From assembly GCA_001510575.1 (NCBI GenBank), contig LNGK01000002.1, positions 1,228,144-1,292,143 of the forward strand: 64,000 nucleotides of DNA. The letters run 5' to 3'. Below the pieces are notes generated by a model that had not been told where the DNA came from, made no database searches, and saw nothing but the letters and a program-made list of their open reading frames with translations. This DNA is from Knoxdaviesia capensis (Eukaryota > Ascomycota > Sordariomycetes > Microascales > Gondwanamycetaceae). The translations under genes were made by a program, and so were the position numbers. This document shows, in pieces, positions 1 through 13,449 of the stretch (within the stretch, counting starts at the first letter, position 1; the number at the start of each line of letters is the position of its first letter).

Positions 1-2142
1 TCCGTCACCCACTGCGGGAACAACCAGATCTACGCTTTTGGCGGCTTCGACCAGTACACAGATGAAGTCTACAACCACGTGTTGAGACTCGATCTGACCT
101 CGCTTCAGTGGAATCTGGTTGACAACTATGGCGATATACCCGGCGTTCGAATGGGTATGTTTCTTTGCTCTAGCTTGTCCCTTTTCTGTTTCCGTCTTTT
201 TTCCTCTCTCTTATTCGTTTACTAACTGATTGACTGTCTGTCTGTCTGTCTCTCCATCGCAGGCCACACGGCGACTCTCTACCAGGGCGACAAACTCCTT
301 GTCTTCGGCGGCGAAAACGAACACCGGACATACCTTTCCGATCTAATAATTTTTGATTTGAAATCCGCCCACTGGACGAAGCCCCATGTCTCCGGTCAGA
401 TCCCTAAGGGCCGCGCCCGCCACGCCGCCGTTCTCCACGAAGACCGCCTTTTCATCATGGGCGGCATCACCGGCCGGGACAGCTACGTTTTGGACGACAT
501 CTGCTTCCTGGATCTGAAAACCTACACCTGGTCGCGCGCCTGGAGATTTGTCGGCCGCTTCGACCACTCGGCCTATATCTGGGGAGACCGTGTGTGGATC
601 TTTGGCGGCTTGAGCGAGGAGATGGACAAGAATGGCGAGCTGTGGTGGTTGGATCTCAAAGGCAGCCCGGCCTTTGAATCGGCCCCACAAGTCGGATCGT
701 TTGATCGGGGTAATTTGGTCCGCGCCTCTAGCATGTCCCCGCGACCCCCGTATTCCATGTCCTCGTCTCCGGTCGTCGGGGCTTCCGGCTATGCCGCGAA
801 CTCCCGCACCGCCCAAGTGAACCCCCCGTCCTTCCAACTCAAGTCATATGCTCTCCCCGCGCCGGGCTCAACATCGGTTTTGCGATTTGTCGCCGGCCCC
901 AACTTCTCGTCCCAAGGCCAGGGATATCACTTCCACCTCTACTCCTCCGGCACCCTGCTCGATTTCCAAACCCCCGCCGCCACCATCACGTCCAACCTAT
1001 GCTCCCTCACGTCTCTTGATCTTGGATCCCTCCGCTGGCAGAAGCTGGCCGAGGGCCACGAGGTCTTCAAGTCGGGATACCGCTGGCATTACTGCACCAT
1101 GAACGAGGAGGGCACCAAGGCCTGGCTTCTTGGATGCCCGACCGACCCATCAGCTACCGACATTGGCCCGAATGGCTACGAGGAGTACCTGAGCGACATC
1201 ATGGAGGTCGACCTGCGCCGCTACGGGTTCCTGGGCAGCCAAGCGGCGTCAGAGCCGCGCAACGAAAGCCACAGCAAGTCGGTGATGCGCATCGTCGACC
1301 AGCCGTCCAAGGGGCTGGGCGCGGACCTGTCGCGGCTCTTCAACCAGCCGCCCGAGTCGGGCAGCGGCACCGACTTCATCATCACGGCGCTGGCGGACGA
1401 CGAGGACGACTCGGACATGCTCTCGACGGCGCAGTGGCGTGGCACCAGCGACGACGGCGACGAACAGAACTGGTTGGCGGCTGATGCGCCGACGTCGCCG
1501 CCGATCCACGTGCACAAGATCATCCTGCAGGCGCGGTGGGCGCACTTCGCGCGGCTGTACAGCTCGCAGATGGCCGAGTTCCACACGCGCAAGATGCACA
1601 TCCCCGAGCCGTACAGCGTGGTGCGGGCGTTTCTGATGTACCTGTACACCGACAGCATCCACGGCGACACCACATGCGGCAGTGACGGCGACGTCGAGAC
1701 CACGCTGTCGGATGTGGCCGGCCTGCTGGTGATGTCGAACATCTACGGCATGCCGCACCTGCGGCTGCTGTGCGTGAGCCGGCTGTCGAAGGAGCTGGAC
1801 GTCGACCACGCGTGCGTGATCTGGTACTGCGCGGGCCTGGCGGCCGAGGAGTGGCTGCGCAAGCGGGCGGCCAATTTCTGCCTGACGCACTGGGGCCGCA
1901 TTGTGCGCACGCGCGGGTTCCGCCGGCTGCCGCGCGGCGCGCTGGTCGAGCTGTCGCAGGAGGTCGATGTCGAGGGCCGCGTGGTCGGCGGCGACGAGCT
2001 GGACTACGTCGAGGGCATGCGCAACGCGTCCAACATGATTGGCGGCGGCCACTCGGCGCGCAAGGAGAGCATCAGTAGCCAGCAGACGCAGCTGGTCGAG
2101 TCGCTGGCTGATGAGGACGAGGATGGCATGGAGATCAGCTGA
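1..2142 (+). CDS. Kelch-repeat and BTB/POZ protein (Ral2/LZTR1-like), 5' end outside window
   Basis: The reading frame is open from base 1 in phase 0. A GTATGT...CAG intron at 155-262 joins the two visible exons, giving 677 visible residues. The N-terminal half has kelch blades, each with a Gly-Gly doublet after hydrophobic residues (AFGGF, VFGGE, IMGGI, IFGGL) and a spaced Trp/Tyr. A low-complexity linker follows. From about residue 464 a BTB/POZ fold begins (HVHKIILQARW, then a DVAGLLVMSNIYGMPHL helix pair) with a BACK-like tail. Kelch followed by BTB is the architecture of fission-yeast Ral2, which acts in Ras activation, and of animal LZTR1, a CUL3 adaptor. A Ras- or ubiquitin-adaptor role is inference from that architecture. 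The true start lies upstream. An alternative is another kelch/BTB family such as Mds3/Pmd1. Confidence 0.88.
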
Positions 2143-3913
2143 GTCTGGCCTTCTCGCGGAGCTGTTCCTCTTCTGGCTGGCTCCGGAAGCTCCCTTTTCT
2201 TGCCAAGTATTCCTGTCCGACGAGTCCCACGATCACAATGACCATTCACCATCACCCTGCATTCTTCTTCTTTCACGGCCCCAGATCCATAACCGTCACG
2301 GACCGCTTTTTACCAACATTATCCTTGTCTCTCTCTCTCTATTGCTATCATTCGTTACCCTGTCCTCTCTTTCACATTCTTCCTCTCTTCTGCCGCCAAT
2401 CCACTTGCAATTTTTCTTTTCTCTGCATATGTTTTTTTTCTCTCGCATGACACCAGGAGTTTCTCTTTACTTGCTTGCTGTGGGCCGGGAGGGGGCACTG
2501 CTCTTCGTATCTGATTTTCTTCCCCCTGTTTGTTCTATTTGTACATTTTCAGCCGTGGTGCTTCGGTAGCTGTTCATATGAATATCATTTTTATGCTTTC
2601 TTTTTCTGGTGGTTTCCATTTGACGTGTGTTCGAGGGCTGAAGTCTGTCTCTCTTACTGGGGTTATATATATATATATATAATCAAATATCCACATTTCC
2701 GATGCTCTCTGTTCCTCTCAACCCATAACGTTTCGATGCTTTCTGTATTCACTCTTCACCGTTCCCCGTCCCCGCCATCGGCTAACACGCTCACATCCAG
2801 CACACCCCGCCACCAGAATCACACATCTTCCGACGATGACGCTTGCACAAAGTGAGAGAGGCAAGAGTAGCACAAGAGAAATGGAATGTCCGATTTGCAT
2901 GATAGTGTATAGTAATAAAACCCCGTAAAAAAGAATAAGAAAAAAAACACATTAACTTTTTTGTTTGCCACCGATCCTTCATTGCCATAACCCACGCTAA
3001 CCAAAAACCAAGGAAAAAGAAAAAGAACCAGGCAAGATAAGCATTGCAAATCAACCAGGGGGAGAACCTCATGTGTCAACATGTAAACGAGGGCCCGATA
3101 TGCACACATGTCAATGTTGGGCCCACTGCCACAATCGTGATCATCCCTAAATATTAAAAGGGGGAGTGACGGGCCGGATCTCGGAACAGTGCCGGCTCTA
3201 GCTCACGGAACAGATATGCATCAAACGAAGTTCTCTTTCCATGGCGCGCCGCCCCCCAGGAAAACCGAAAAGAAAGACGGGTGAAGAAACTCCGAAAACC
3301 TAAGACCCACACTACCAAACAGAAAAAAAGCAGAAGAGAAAAAGCAAGGGGGGGAAAGAAACACAGGGAACAAAGGAAAATAGGCATGTTCGGTTATACC
3401 AACCGCCAAACTGGATGTAACCAGACTGCAGGCCACACTCTGAGCGAGACACCCAGCAGGACAGTCCACGACCGAGTTACTCGTTGAAAGTATAGGATCT
3501 GCGCGCAAGCCGGCTAGACCAGGGCAAAAGGAGAGTCATATGATATGAGGGACCCAATGGCTTCTGTGGAAATAGATGCCGACAGACAAAATTAACAGGA
3601 AGAGGGGAACACAAACACAAGTAGGAAAGAAAAAAAAAGGGAAAAGGAAACGAACAGTTGAGTGGTCTAGACGATATAGTGGAAAGGAGAAACAAATTGC
3701 GAGCAGAAAAAGGGGAAGTGTATTGGGATCAACAGACGAATAAAAGGGGGAGGATAGAAAAGGGGGGCAGGAAATGTTGAGGGGGGTATAAAGCCGTGGT
3801 TGAGACGGCCAACTCCCGGGGATAGGGAGTGTATAAAACAGCAGTGTTACGGTGAAAGAACGGGTATAAGTAGTCACGCCGAAGCATCATCCAGTAAGCG
3901 GGAAGATGGCCGA
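2143..3913. other. Convergent 3' intergenic region
   Basis: This lies between the stop of the kelch/BTB gene (+) and the stop of the sfp1 gene (-), so it should hold both 3' UTRs. The left part is pyrimidine-rich on the + strand (2240-2440). The middle has a short TA microsatellite and an AATAAAA-like stretch near 2914. The right part is purine-rich, which is pyrimidine-rich on the sfp1 strand. I see no gene here. Confidence 0.6.
2664..2681. repeat. (TA)9 microsatellite
   Basis: Eighteen bases of perfect TA repeat in the probable 3' UTR of the kelch/BTB gene. Confidence 0.9.
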
Positions 3914-6235
3914 TTACTCTTGCATGTCCTGCAGGTCCGACATATCCATATCCATGGCAAGTTCAGCCTGGAGCTGGCTAAGTGACAGACCAGTCATAGC
4001 CATCAGGTCGGCCTGGGTCAGATCAGGATTGCAGTACGGAGAGTGATTGCGATGCTGGAGGTTGTAGACGAATGATTAGCGACCTGAAGGACAACTGTAT
4101 GGAGAATGAATCAAACGAGGGGGCCCAACTTACATATTTCAGACCGTTCAAGTTCTTGTATCGCTTCATGCACATGTGACACGAGTAAGGCTTCTCCTTC
4201 TCCATTCCCTGAATGCCAGGATACGGCGAGCTGGTTTCAGGATCAACGATCGAGAAGGTTCCGTCCTCGTTCTCATGAAGAACCTGGTTGACATGGCCAT
4301 GCATCTTGTGATATCTGTAAGTGGGACAGGTTAGAGAGTTTGGCCATAGTGAAGGAGAAAAAGGAGAGGAAAGGTATATATAGCAGAAAAGTGACTAACT
4401 TGAGGCCGTTTTGATTCTTGTAAGTCTTCTCGCATCCCACAACGGGGCACTTGAAGGGCTTGTTCTCATCCGGGAGAAGGCCGAGACGCTGCAAGAAGGG
4501 AGTCTTGGAAGCAAGGTCGGGCTGTTCCATGGCCAGCTGGGCAAGCAGCACCTTCTGCTGGGTCGTCGTGGCAGCACCAATCATCCCAGCCAGATTCTTC
4601 GCAGGATTCGGGATACAATCCTCAACGTCGTTGGGGAGGCGAATGCCGGACATATCCAGGACATTCATATTTCCACCCAAGCCCATGGCCGAGAAATCGT
4701 CATCCATTTGGCCATCCATGCCACCCGGGATGGGCTGCAGCTGGCTATGCATGTACGGGTTTTGCGACTGGAAGGCAGACTGGGTCGATAGAGTAGGAGT
4801 ATTAACGGACGACACCGTCGGGTTATGCTGCAGTCCAAAGCTGGCGGCAGCAGGAGTGGGTGGTTGAGACGTCCGTAAGCCCTGGGTGAGGCCAGAGGCA
4901 CTGACATTGAGCTGTGGCCGGGCAGACTGGCTAAAGAGTGGGCGAGCGTGCTGCATAGCCTGCTGGGGGGTATGGGTGATTGTGGCATCATCCAGTTCCA
5001 TGGTTCCCACGGCATCGTCCATTTCCATGTCTCCAACAGCGTCCATGTCGTCGTTAAGGGAAAGCGATGGAGTGTTGTGCTGGCCGGGCGTGATCTGGTT
5101 GCGCTGAAGGCCTGGCACACCCATAGGATTCGCTCCGAGACCGGAGGGGGGACGAACTTGACGGCCGAGAGGGCTCGACACATTGGAGGGGCCACCAAGT
5201 TGAGGCATTCCCGGGTGGCGGCCTATTCTCGAGTCGGTCTTGGGCGTTGAAGGCATGCCTGGCAAACGAGAGTACTGGGTAGGGATGGCGGAGGTCTTGA
5301 TGCTGGCCGGCCCCGCGTTTGTATGAGCTTCCTCATAGTGCTGTAACAAATGATGAAGGTCCGGCAGAGTCTGGCCGCAACATGTGAAATCTTTCATGAA
5401 ATTCTCCTCGAGTTTGGGGAGATAGGAGTTGGAGTGGAAAGACGGAGACTGGTGAAGACCAAAGGGAGATGTCCCATGAAGGGCCATTCTACATAGAAGA
5501 TGATGAGGTGTTAGTAACGATATTATGAGCCGGTAAGATGAGCGGTTGGGCCACATCGGCTGCTAAGAAGAGAGTCCTGATGAGGGGCTCGCCACATATG
5601 CAGACCGGTAATGGGCGATGCCATCTTGGGAGGCCTGAAATGAGATGCCAGGGAGCCGAGAAAAAAAAGGAGCGCGAAATGTTGGAAAAGAGCGAATTTG
5701 GCAGCACAATCCCGATACAATCTAAAAAAGGATGCGGGATCACAAAGACTTCGGAACAGGGGAAGGGTGAACGTGAACGGCAAGGAAAGATATCAATATG
5801 ACGTGGAGAGGAATTGAGGGGATTGCGATAAGATAAAAAAAATATTTCCCAAAAGGTGCAGCGTCCACTTCTCAACACCGCCAATGTTGGCAGTGAGATG
5901 CCTTTCCGGTAGCAACGGATAGAAAAAAAATAGAAAAAAAGCAAGACAACGAACGCGAGGAGGTAAAGTGAGGATGAAAAAAGGGGGAAAAGGGGGTAGA
6001 TGCATAAAATATGAAGGGAAAGAAAAAAGGAAACCTACTCATCACGAACGAAGCTGCCTAGAGACATGGCACCCCATGAGACTCCGCCCATGAAACTTCC
6101 GGTCTGGATGCTCTCTCTGCGGTTGCGGTTTCCATTCGTATTGACCATGGCAATGGGCTTCGGCCCGGCACTCACAAAGGAGTCCTGGCGTGAGCGGCCC
6201 AGGGAGGCCGGGTCAAACGACGGGCCGGTTGTCAT
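3914..6235 (-). CDS. sfp1: Sfp1-type split zinc-finger transcription factor
   Basis: Four exons (6235-6039, 5488-4400, 4314-4134, 4054-3914) encode 535 residues. Exon 1 holds the family's N-terminal block (RRESI, then GGVSWG, then a GSFVRDE end; yeast Sfp1 has a very similar block). Exon 2 opens with a conserved segment containing YLPKLEENFMKDFTCCG and LHHLLQHYEEAH, followed by a disordered Gln/Pro/Asp-rich middle. Two C2H2 fingers close the protein at about 412-435 and 474-493, separated by about 40 residues. This is the split-finger layout of Sfp1, and the first finger (CPVVGCEKTYKNQNGLKYH) is almost identical to yeast. In yeast Sfp1 activates ribosomal-protein and ribosome-biogenesis genes downstream of TORC1. 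I chose the ATG at 6235; the frame continues slightly upstream but has no earlier ATG. Intron 1 is 550 bp, long for this genome, and exon 2 begins with an in-frame ATG. Confidence 0.93.
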
Positions 6236-9200
6236 ATCGGCGGCGTCGAGCAAGGTCGCGAAAAGGAGCGGCTATCGAGGCAAACTCCCGAGACCGACGG
6301 CGCGTAAGGGTCGAGATCGAGAGCAATGTTGGGATAAACGGCGAGGAAACTGTACAGGATTATGTCGCGTCAAGACTTCCTCGAAAACAAAGGGGGTATC
6401 CGTTTTAGGAAGAGGGTGAATCGAAGGGAGATGAGGCTCGCGAACGACAACGATGTCGGTGTATGGCGATCGACAGGGGCGATACCGAAGATGAGATTGA
6501 TAGCGGGGATGATGTTGAGGATGGGCAAGAGATTAAAAAAAAAAGAGAAGATGCAATGAAAAACGAGAAAAATAACAAACAATAACTACATGCACCTCGA
6601 GGTACAGGTAGAGATGAACAGTTAATAAAGATAAGACCCGGCTTATCTATCAAATGAGCGAGATGATCTAGCTAGCGATGGGGGTTTGAAAGAAGGAAAA
6701 AGCGGACTTGGAGACGATGGAAACGAGGAAGAAGGGAAAAGGGAAGGGGAAAAAGATGAAATAAAAATAAAATAAAAAAAGAGGAAAGGATGGGGGGGCG
6801 AAATGTTTAGAGTAGGCGTTAAGGCAATAAGGGACAGGACAAGCTAAGTTCGCTTAGTGAGAGCGAGAAGTGAGGAGAATGGAATGAGATGGCGTAGGTA
6901 TTAGCCAGATTCAGACGGTAACTGATGAATCCAGTGTCCAGGGTACAGGCGATACACCGCCGAATCTTGGGATCAGTCCAGTAGAGAGGTATAGCACGGA
7001 TGCTCTATAGTGGTGTGGGGATTCACGGATGGGAGCCAGAATGGTTGCAGGGACGATCAGGGGAGAGAAGAGGAGGCGAAGTGGTGATGGAAATGGCAAA
7101 TATAGCGGGGATATACTGTTGGATGTAATGTACCGGCTTGTGGTGCACGCTGAAAAGTGAGCCGTCGAATTGGGTTGAGTTGAGGTCAAGCAACTGTCTC
7201 AGAACTGGCGGAGTGAGGGAGAAGAGCGGGGAAAAGACGGTACAGAAATCCAAGAACGGCACTGGAGGACTCGATCGAGGGATATCGGCGGTTGACAAGG
7301 TTGACACGAGGGGAGAAACAGCTTTTGAGACCCAAAGACTGGAGACGAAGACGACGAAGCAAACGACGATGAGTCAGATTAGTCATCCAACGGGGCCGAT
7401 CGTCGAGACGAGAGGTGTAAATGTGTTATATGGAAGCGGATGGATGAGTGGAAGATCAACGGCTGACAACGACTGATTGTGTTCCGTACAGCTGATTATG
7501 ACCAGCGTGAGGCGCGGGCCGGGTGGATCAAGTTGACGAGATTATAATCCGAAATGGACGTCAAGAGTGAATCCTGGCCGGAGATGACAAAACGGGACAG
7601 GTATGCCGAAGGCGGCGAACTTTATGGAGTGAGACAAACACCGGCGGCAACGGCGGCGGCAACGGCGACGATCGGGGAATCCGAGGAAACGAATGAGATT
7701 ATGACAGACCACTGGAACAGACAACAGAACAAAGGCAGAGCCCCGGTTTCGGAGATATTGATATCGTGATACTGGGATTATCAGATGGAGAAGAAGAAAA
7801 AAAAAGAAGCAGAAGAAAAGGAGAAAAAGGTCAGGAGATCGAAGAATGATCGAGAGGGATTAGGGCACGAGAGAACGATGACAAAGATCCCGAAGATGTT
7901 GGGGAATTACTCAGTTACGATATCAGCTCGTCACGGAAGTTGCGATCGACGAAGGGAGCTGTAAGCTGTGTGGCTCTTTTAATTGTTGGGGGGACAGACG
8001 CGTTGAAGCAAATGGCAGGAGCAATGGATGAAGGTATACGGCACGATATTGTATTCAGAGGGAAGGCACCACTTAAACCACCCGTTTAGAGCGCGAAAGA
8101 GGAGGAAGTTCAAGCAGCAACCAACGGCGGCTGCTTCTGTATTTGGTAGTGGGGGGAAGAGGCCGCTTCCCTTTTGGAACGAGGGGGAAAGACAATTAGC
8201 ATGCAGGAGCGACCGAGTGGTGCCCGCCGCTCCTGTGTTTCGATCTTACTCTTCCAGGACTAGATCCAGACGTTGGTTTTTCAGGCAGCCACCGGAAGGC
8301 TGGAAAGGGTGTAGGATTATTACGATCTGGCTTCCTCCTTTGGAGCTGCGCCAGAGTTGCCTTTGCCATCACGACATTGTTGAGTCAGAGCGAAGCAACA
8401 CGCAGCGCGGGAGAAAAAAAAAACCCTGGGAAAGGCCATGTGCCCTGGAATCGCAAAGTCACTGCTGCTGCATTGCTACGCTGTAGACTGTAGCCAAGGC
8501 CCGGTTTATGCACGCCGACCACTTCCTTTGCATTGCAGGTCCGTTGCACCTGCACTTTCCCACAGTTTCCAGCTAGACCACTTACCAGCATGAGGCGGGG
8601 CCCTGCATAGTGTCCCGCCTGTTAGTGGCGGCCGGCCATTTGCTCTCGGTTTCTTAACAGTGTTAGGTAACGGATCCACTCCTTCCCGCAATCCCGGATT
8701 CTTAGGGTTTAGGGTGTGGCGGCCACGATGTTTCCGAGGTCAAGTCGTATATACGTACTCGTGATTGTTGGCAAATCGGCCGAACTGGGACACGCCTGGT
8801 CTGACTGTGTTATGGTGTCCCAGAAGGCCGTACCAGGTTTGCACACATGCTGTCTTATCCGCGACTTTGGTCTCTCGTCTGACGCGGTGGACTCTCATCG
8901 AAAGGATCAGCGAAGACCCTGTGATTCTGTGATCCTTTGGGGGGCTTTCCACTCACTCACCACGCTTGCACAGCATTTGTGTGTGTGCATGTGCGTACAG
9001 TACAAGCTCACTATGGCCACGTCTGCTTCGAGCCAGATGTATGTGAACAACACTGAACAGGCTTAAGGGGTGCTTTGCTTGGCTTGTGGTGGTGCCGCTG
9101 CGCATGACCGAGAGAGACATGGCCCGATCCTTGTTTTGACCGGTGTTTCTGCTTCAGTGGAAAATTCCCGGCCAGCCACCGCCCAAACCACAGTTCACAT

Positions 9201-10847
9201 ACTGGTCTGGACACCTGTACGCGGACGCCGGGGATTTCAGGCCAAAAGAACCCTTCGAGAAGGTCTAGGAAGGGGGCGAGAGACTGAGAGAAGAAGAAAA
9301 AGAAGAAGAAGAAGGATACTGACAGGGACCAGGCGACTTCTTACAACCTTGGGTGGCGCCACAAAAGGAAGCTTCTCTGCAAAGTATTGGATGCTATGAG
9401 GTCCTGCAGGAATCGCTGGGCCTTCGTGCTAGGGCCTCGAAGAAAGGCCCGGGACCTGCTTTTTTCCTTCTCCAATATTATTCATGGAACATGTGTTGAG
9501 CGTTCCAGAAGACACCGCCGCACTTAGCTTGTCTTTACCGCCCCGCGAAGGAACTTAAGAGCGGTCTGCAGCTTCCATTGTCCCTGCAGCCGAGGCCCGC
9601 AGTCCCTAATCTTCAGTGCTCCCAGATTCTTGGGCCTTTGTGCAAGATGTCGTGAAATGTCATATACGGGAGATCTTTCTACTGAGATGCCGAGTTTAGT
9701 TTGGACTTTAGACATCGTTTTAAGATTACCGAGCACCGACCGCCTCTTCTTGAATTTTTGTTTTGGTCCGGGATCGTTCCTGTAAGAAGCTTCCCAGTTA
9801 GACCGCCAAATCTCGTTACGCCTTTGATCCGATGCTGCAGGTTTGGCTGGGCCCGCCCGCGTTCTAGCCGGTACCCGCGGGTTCTCTATCTAACCATCAG
9901 CATCTGATTGCTTACAGTATGTAGAGCTTCTATGTGCGAATTATCAACTCCGATCTTATGCTGATCTAATCTCTATGTAGGCCTAATCCTTATAACCCTT
10001 ATGATATCCCACATCACCACATGAACATCATTAAGAGTAGACGCGTCCGGCCAGAGAAGTCTCAGTTGAAGATTTTGGCATGCGTTTCTCGAATGAGAGT
10101 TATAGAAGGAGACGACCGGCTTGATTGCCAAGTGAAAATATTTGACCAGCCGAGTGTCATACTTCCAAACCCGGAGATCCTCACACACTGTCGATCCTCG
10201 CGTAACACGCATTTGAAGCAAGAACGACGCCACGTCAGGCCATTCTGTTCTGAGGTTTCTGGGAGGATTATCAACTGGGTGGAGGCCGGTTTTTGTTCAA
10301 TGCAAAAGCAAGAGCTTTTGGTGCCTATCGGCAAGCTAACTAGCAAAGTAAGTCCTCCCGTGGTTAAGGATTCACATATACTATCGGCGCGGTATATGTG
10401 AAGGAGCTGCAGCGCCGATCGCTAATGTTGCGGGCGCTGCTGATGAGCCAGGCTGTTGTCAAAAGCTGCTGCACGTTTAATCATATCTGCCACCTATATC
10501 CAAGCTTAGTGTTCACGAAAGTTAAGACGGTGTTCCTCTGGCAAAGGGGGCTAATTGCGTACCTAAGAACATTCCGTTGCGTCGAGATAATCATGCGACC
10601 GTTGTGCGCGGGGAGGAACGATGCTTCTGAAATCTAGAAAGGGCACTTCTGCCGTTGGGTGATATGCACTTACTTATGATAAGTTTCAAGAATATTGCAC
10701 TCTACTAGCCATGTCACGACACCCGGCAGAGATAAACCGCCCGTCTCCTTATCGGCGGCAACAGCGGGTGTATCGACCAGACACCGACGGCCATGGAGCC
10801 AGCAGAGCGGGATCGTTATCTCTGTAACGGGCGGATATATCGCTATC

Positions 10848-10888
<41 letters not shown>

Positions 10889-13449
10889 AGTAGATGCCGT
10901 ACCCATCTCAGCTGCCAGCTGCACGAGCACGGACACTTCCAGATAACACCGGCTTCCTAAAAAGGTGACAGATTCCAAAGTGGGCTGAAAATGCCGAGTC
11001 GGCGTAGCAGGTTTTAGGAGGGGGAGATCGGTGTTGATAGGACTTTTTGTCTTGTCAAGCTTGGCTTGGGAGATAATACACAGTGGTTGTGAGAGCTGAG
11101 GGAGGTCCACACCGAATGATAACAGTACTCGTAGTACTTGTGAGAGAGAGACGTGATGAACTTCATACGAGTCATTCAAAAGATGGTGGTTAGAAGCCCC
11201 GTATGTCCTATACACATAAAACATACAGTTACGTACACTACCACCTACATGTTTATGCTCATGTACACCGACGAATAGGAGGAAGTAGTAACTGTTAGGC
11301 TGGGTCCAGACCGGGAATTAGAGGCCCCAGGCGACTTTTTGCTCTGCGGATCAGTCTCCGCAAGATGATGTCGGGAGGTACTACAACAACGTACACGCAC
11401 CAACTCACACGGAGAGATAGCAAGGGGTATCCGGAGATGCATGATTTCTCCCAGTTTGCTCTACGTAAAAGGGTGTCCCAATCCACACGGTTCCATATGT
11501 TTCAATCGGAGGCCAGTCTGGTCTGGAGGGGAAACACGATCGGAGGGCTCCGGGGGGCGCCTTCGGTCCAGACTCCAAAAGCATCCAGCGGGAGGAGGCT
11601 TTCGGAGGTAAGACCTAGAAGCAAGTCGTCTTGATAGCCTATGGATAGCAGATTGCGGGCGATAGGGTAAACAGCCATATTGCCTCCAAAGGGTTCCGCA
11701 CCACCAATCGCAGAAAGAGTCCGAATCGGCGATGTGGTTGCAGGTGCCAGAAGGATGAAGATTCCGGGGCCATCCGACACGGCTCGTGGTCAGAGAGAAA
11801 GGAAGAAAAAGGAAGGCTGTCAAGTGACGGCCAGGAACAGCAGCGATTAAATTTCCGGGTAAGACAAAAATATAACAGCAGCGTTCCTGCATACGGATAC
11901 GTACGTGACAGCAACCGGAGAAGGAAGAGGAAGAGGCTCAACCGCCATCCCATCGGGCGTTCACGGATATGGACACATCGAAGGGCGGCAGCTAACAAGG
12001 ATCGACGGGGGGCCGGAAAGAAGAGGAATGGAACAGAGCTGGACTCTTTGATATTCGATGTCCGGAGCCAGTCATCATCGTATCGGTGTGCAGAGTCCCT
12101 GCGTACCCTCAATAGGCGATATACCACCGAACATCGTACGTCTTTTGTTGCGCTTTGCTTCCCCCGAAACTTAACATCCCCGGGGGCATGGTTACAGGCA
12201 ATGCAAACCCGCAAAAACTTGCTCTCAGACCAGAGACAAACGAAAAATATGTGAAAATATGTGGTGTGACGTACGTCGTTTTGTCGCACAGAAACCAGAA
12301 CCCGGCGGCGTCGTGGCCAAAAGTATCGACACACGGCGATTTTGCAGTTCCTCCCTGACTCAGCCAAGCGAACTGCCGGCAGCTTAGTCACCGAGCAGCG
12401 GCCGAGTTGCAGCCAATCAGCAGGGCGGGAGTAGATTCGGAGAAGACTCGGGATTGGTGCTGTGAGCATGGCTCCAATGCGGGAGAGGACGGGAAAGTGG
12501 GTATCTGTGAATCAGACTGGCGTGTTGGTCTCGGGTGTTCGGCGAAAGGTTTTCTTTCTTTCTTTTTGTCTGGCCGGTGACGCGCGATGGCATTCTGAAC
12601 TTCACTTCGTTTTCAGTAGGTGGCCTTCCAGTGGTTACAGCTGAGGATAGCGTGCCAGTCCAGTAAATGTCGTCACTGGACGCCCTGTAACACCCCGTAC
12701 AGACTCTTTATTTCCAGTTCCCCCCAGAATTACATCACCAAGCCGCTGTTTGTTCGAAAATTCTGTCGTCCACCACGCGATTGGGGTTGAAATCACCAGC
12801 GAAGACGACATGTAGTGTTCCTGTGGTGTGGAATCCAAGTCTCCAAGGTTCCTCGCTGAACCTATAGCACCGGGCGGCGAATTCGCTGTACCGGAGAAGA
12901 AGGGAAAAGAGAAGACGTAGGAGGCCGAGAATAGTGCCCGGGGATTAATTATTGATTTTTGCCTTTTTTTTTCAATTTTTTTTTTCATTATTTTCGCCCT
13001 TTTCTTAATTTGTCCTGTTCGATCCCCAGTTTTGGTGGTGTCATAGAAATCCGCTTAAGCTTGACAAGGCCTGTGTCGTCCCTTCCTTAGCTTCGAATAG
13101 ATATAAAATCCTCCACCTGCCAAGTTTTCCTCCACATCCCAACATGAACTGATATTTCCTCTTCCTTCCTCTCTATTCTAACTTCCACCTTCCAGTTTTA
13201 TCCCACCAGAGCATCCCACGTGCTTTTTGTTGCTCCTTCCTCGCCCAATTGTCTCCTTAAATATCTTCGCTCCCGACTATATATCTCCCCTCATCGCAAA
13301 ACCGCGCATCCACGACCGCAAACAGCGTCATCGCATCGGTCTATCGCCCATATCGGTCCCAACCTCGACTTCCCCCCCCAAACCGATCCTGCCTCTCTGG
13401 CTCTCCGACTCTCACATCCTTCTTGAATACACACCCATAACCCGCAGCC
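6236..13449. other. 7.2 kb gene-poor divergent intergenic region
   Basis: This separates the sfp1 (-) and rcf2 (+) starts. 6236-8000 is strongly purine-rich on the + strand, which is pyrimidine-rich on the sfp1 strand and fits a long sfp1 leader and promoter. A TTAGGGTTTAGGG telomere-like motif lies at 8703-8715, a GAA-rich run near 9290-9316, and a GT microsatellite at 10849-10886. The last 400 bases before rcf2 are C/T-rich, as in a fungal 5' UTR. Open frames here, including a 276-codon one on the minus strand (11639-12469), show no recognisable domain. Confidence 0.55.
10849..10886. repeat. (GT)19 microsatellite
   Basis: A perfect 38-base GT tract. On the minus strand it creates a Thr-His run inside an otherwise meaningless open frame. 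Confidence 0.95.

Noticed and set aside
10670..11224. 184-codon minus-strand frame with a Thr-His run
   Set aside because: The run is the GT microsatellite in translation, and the flanks show no protein-like order.
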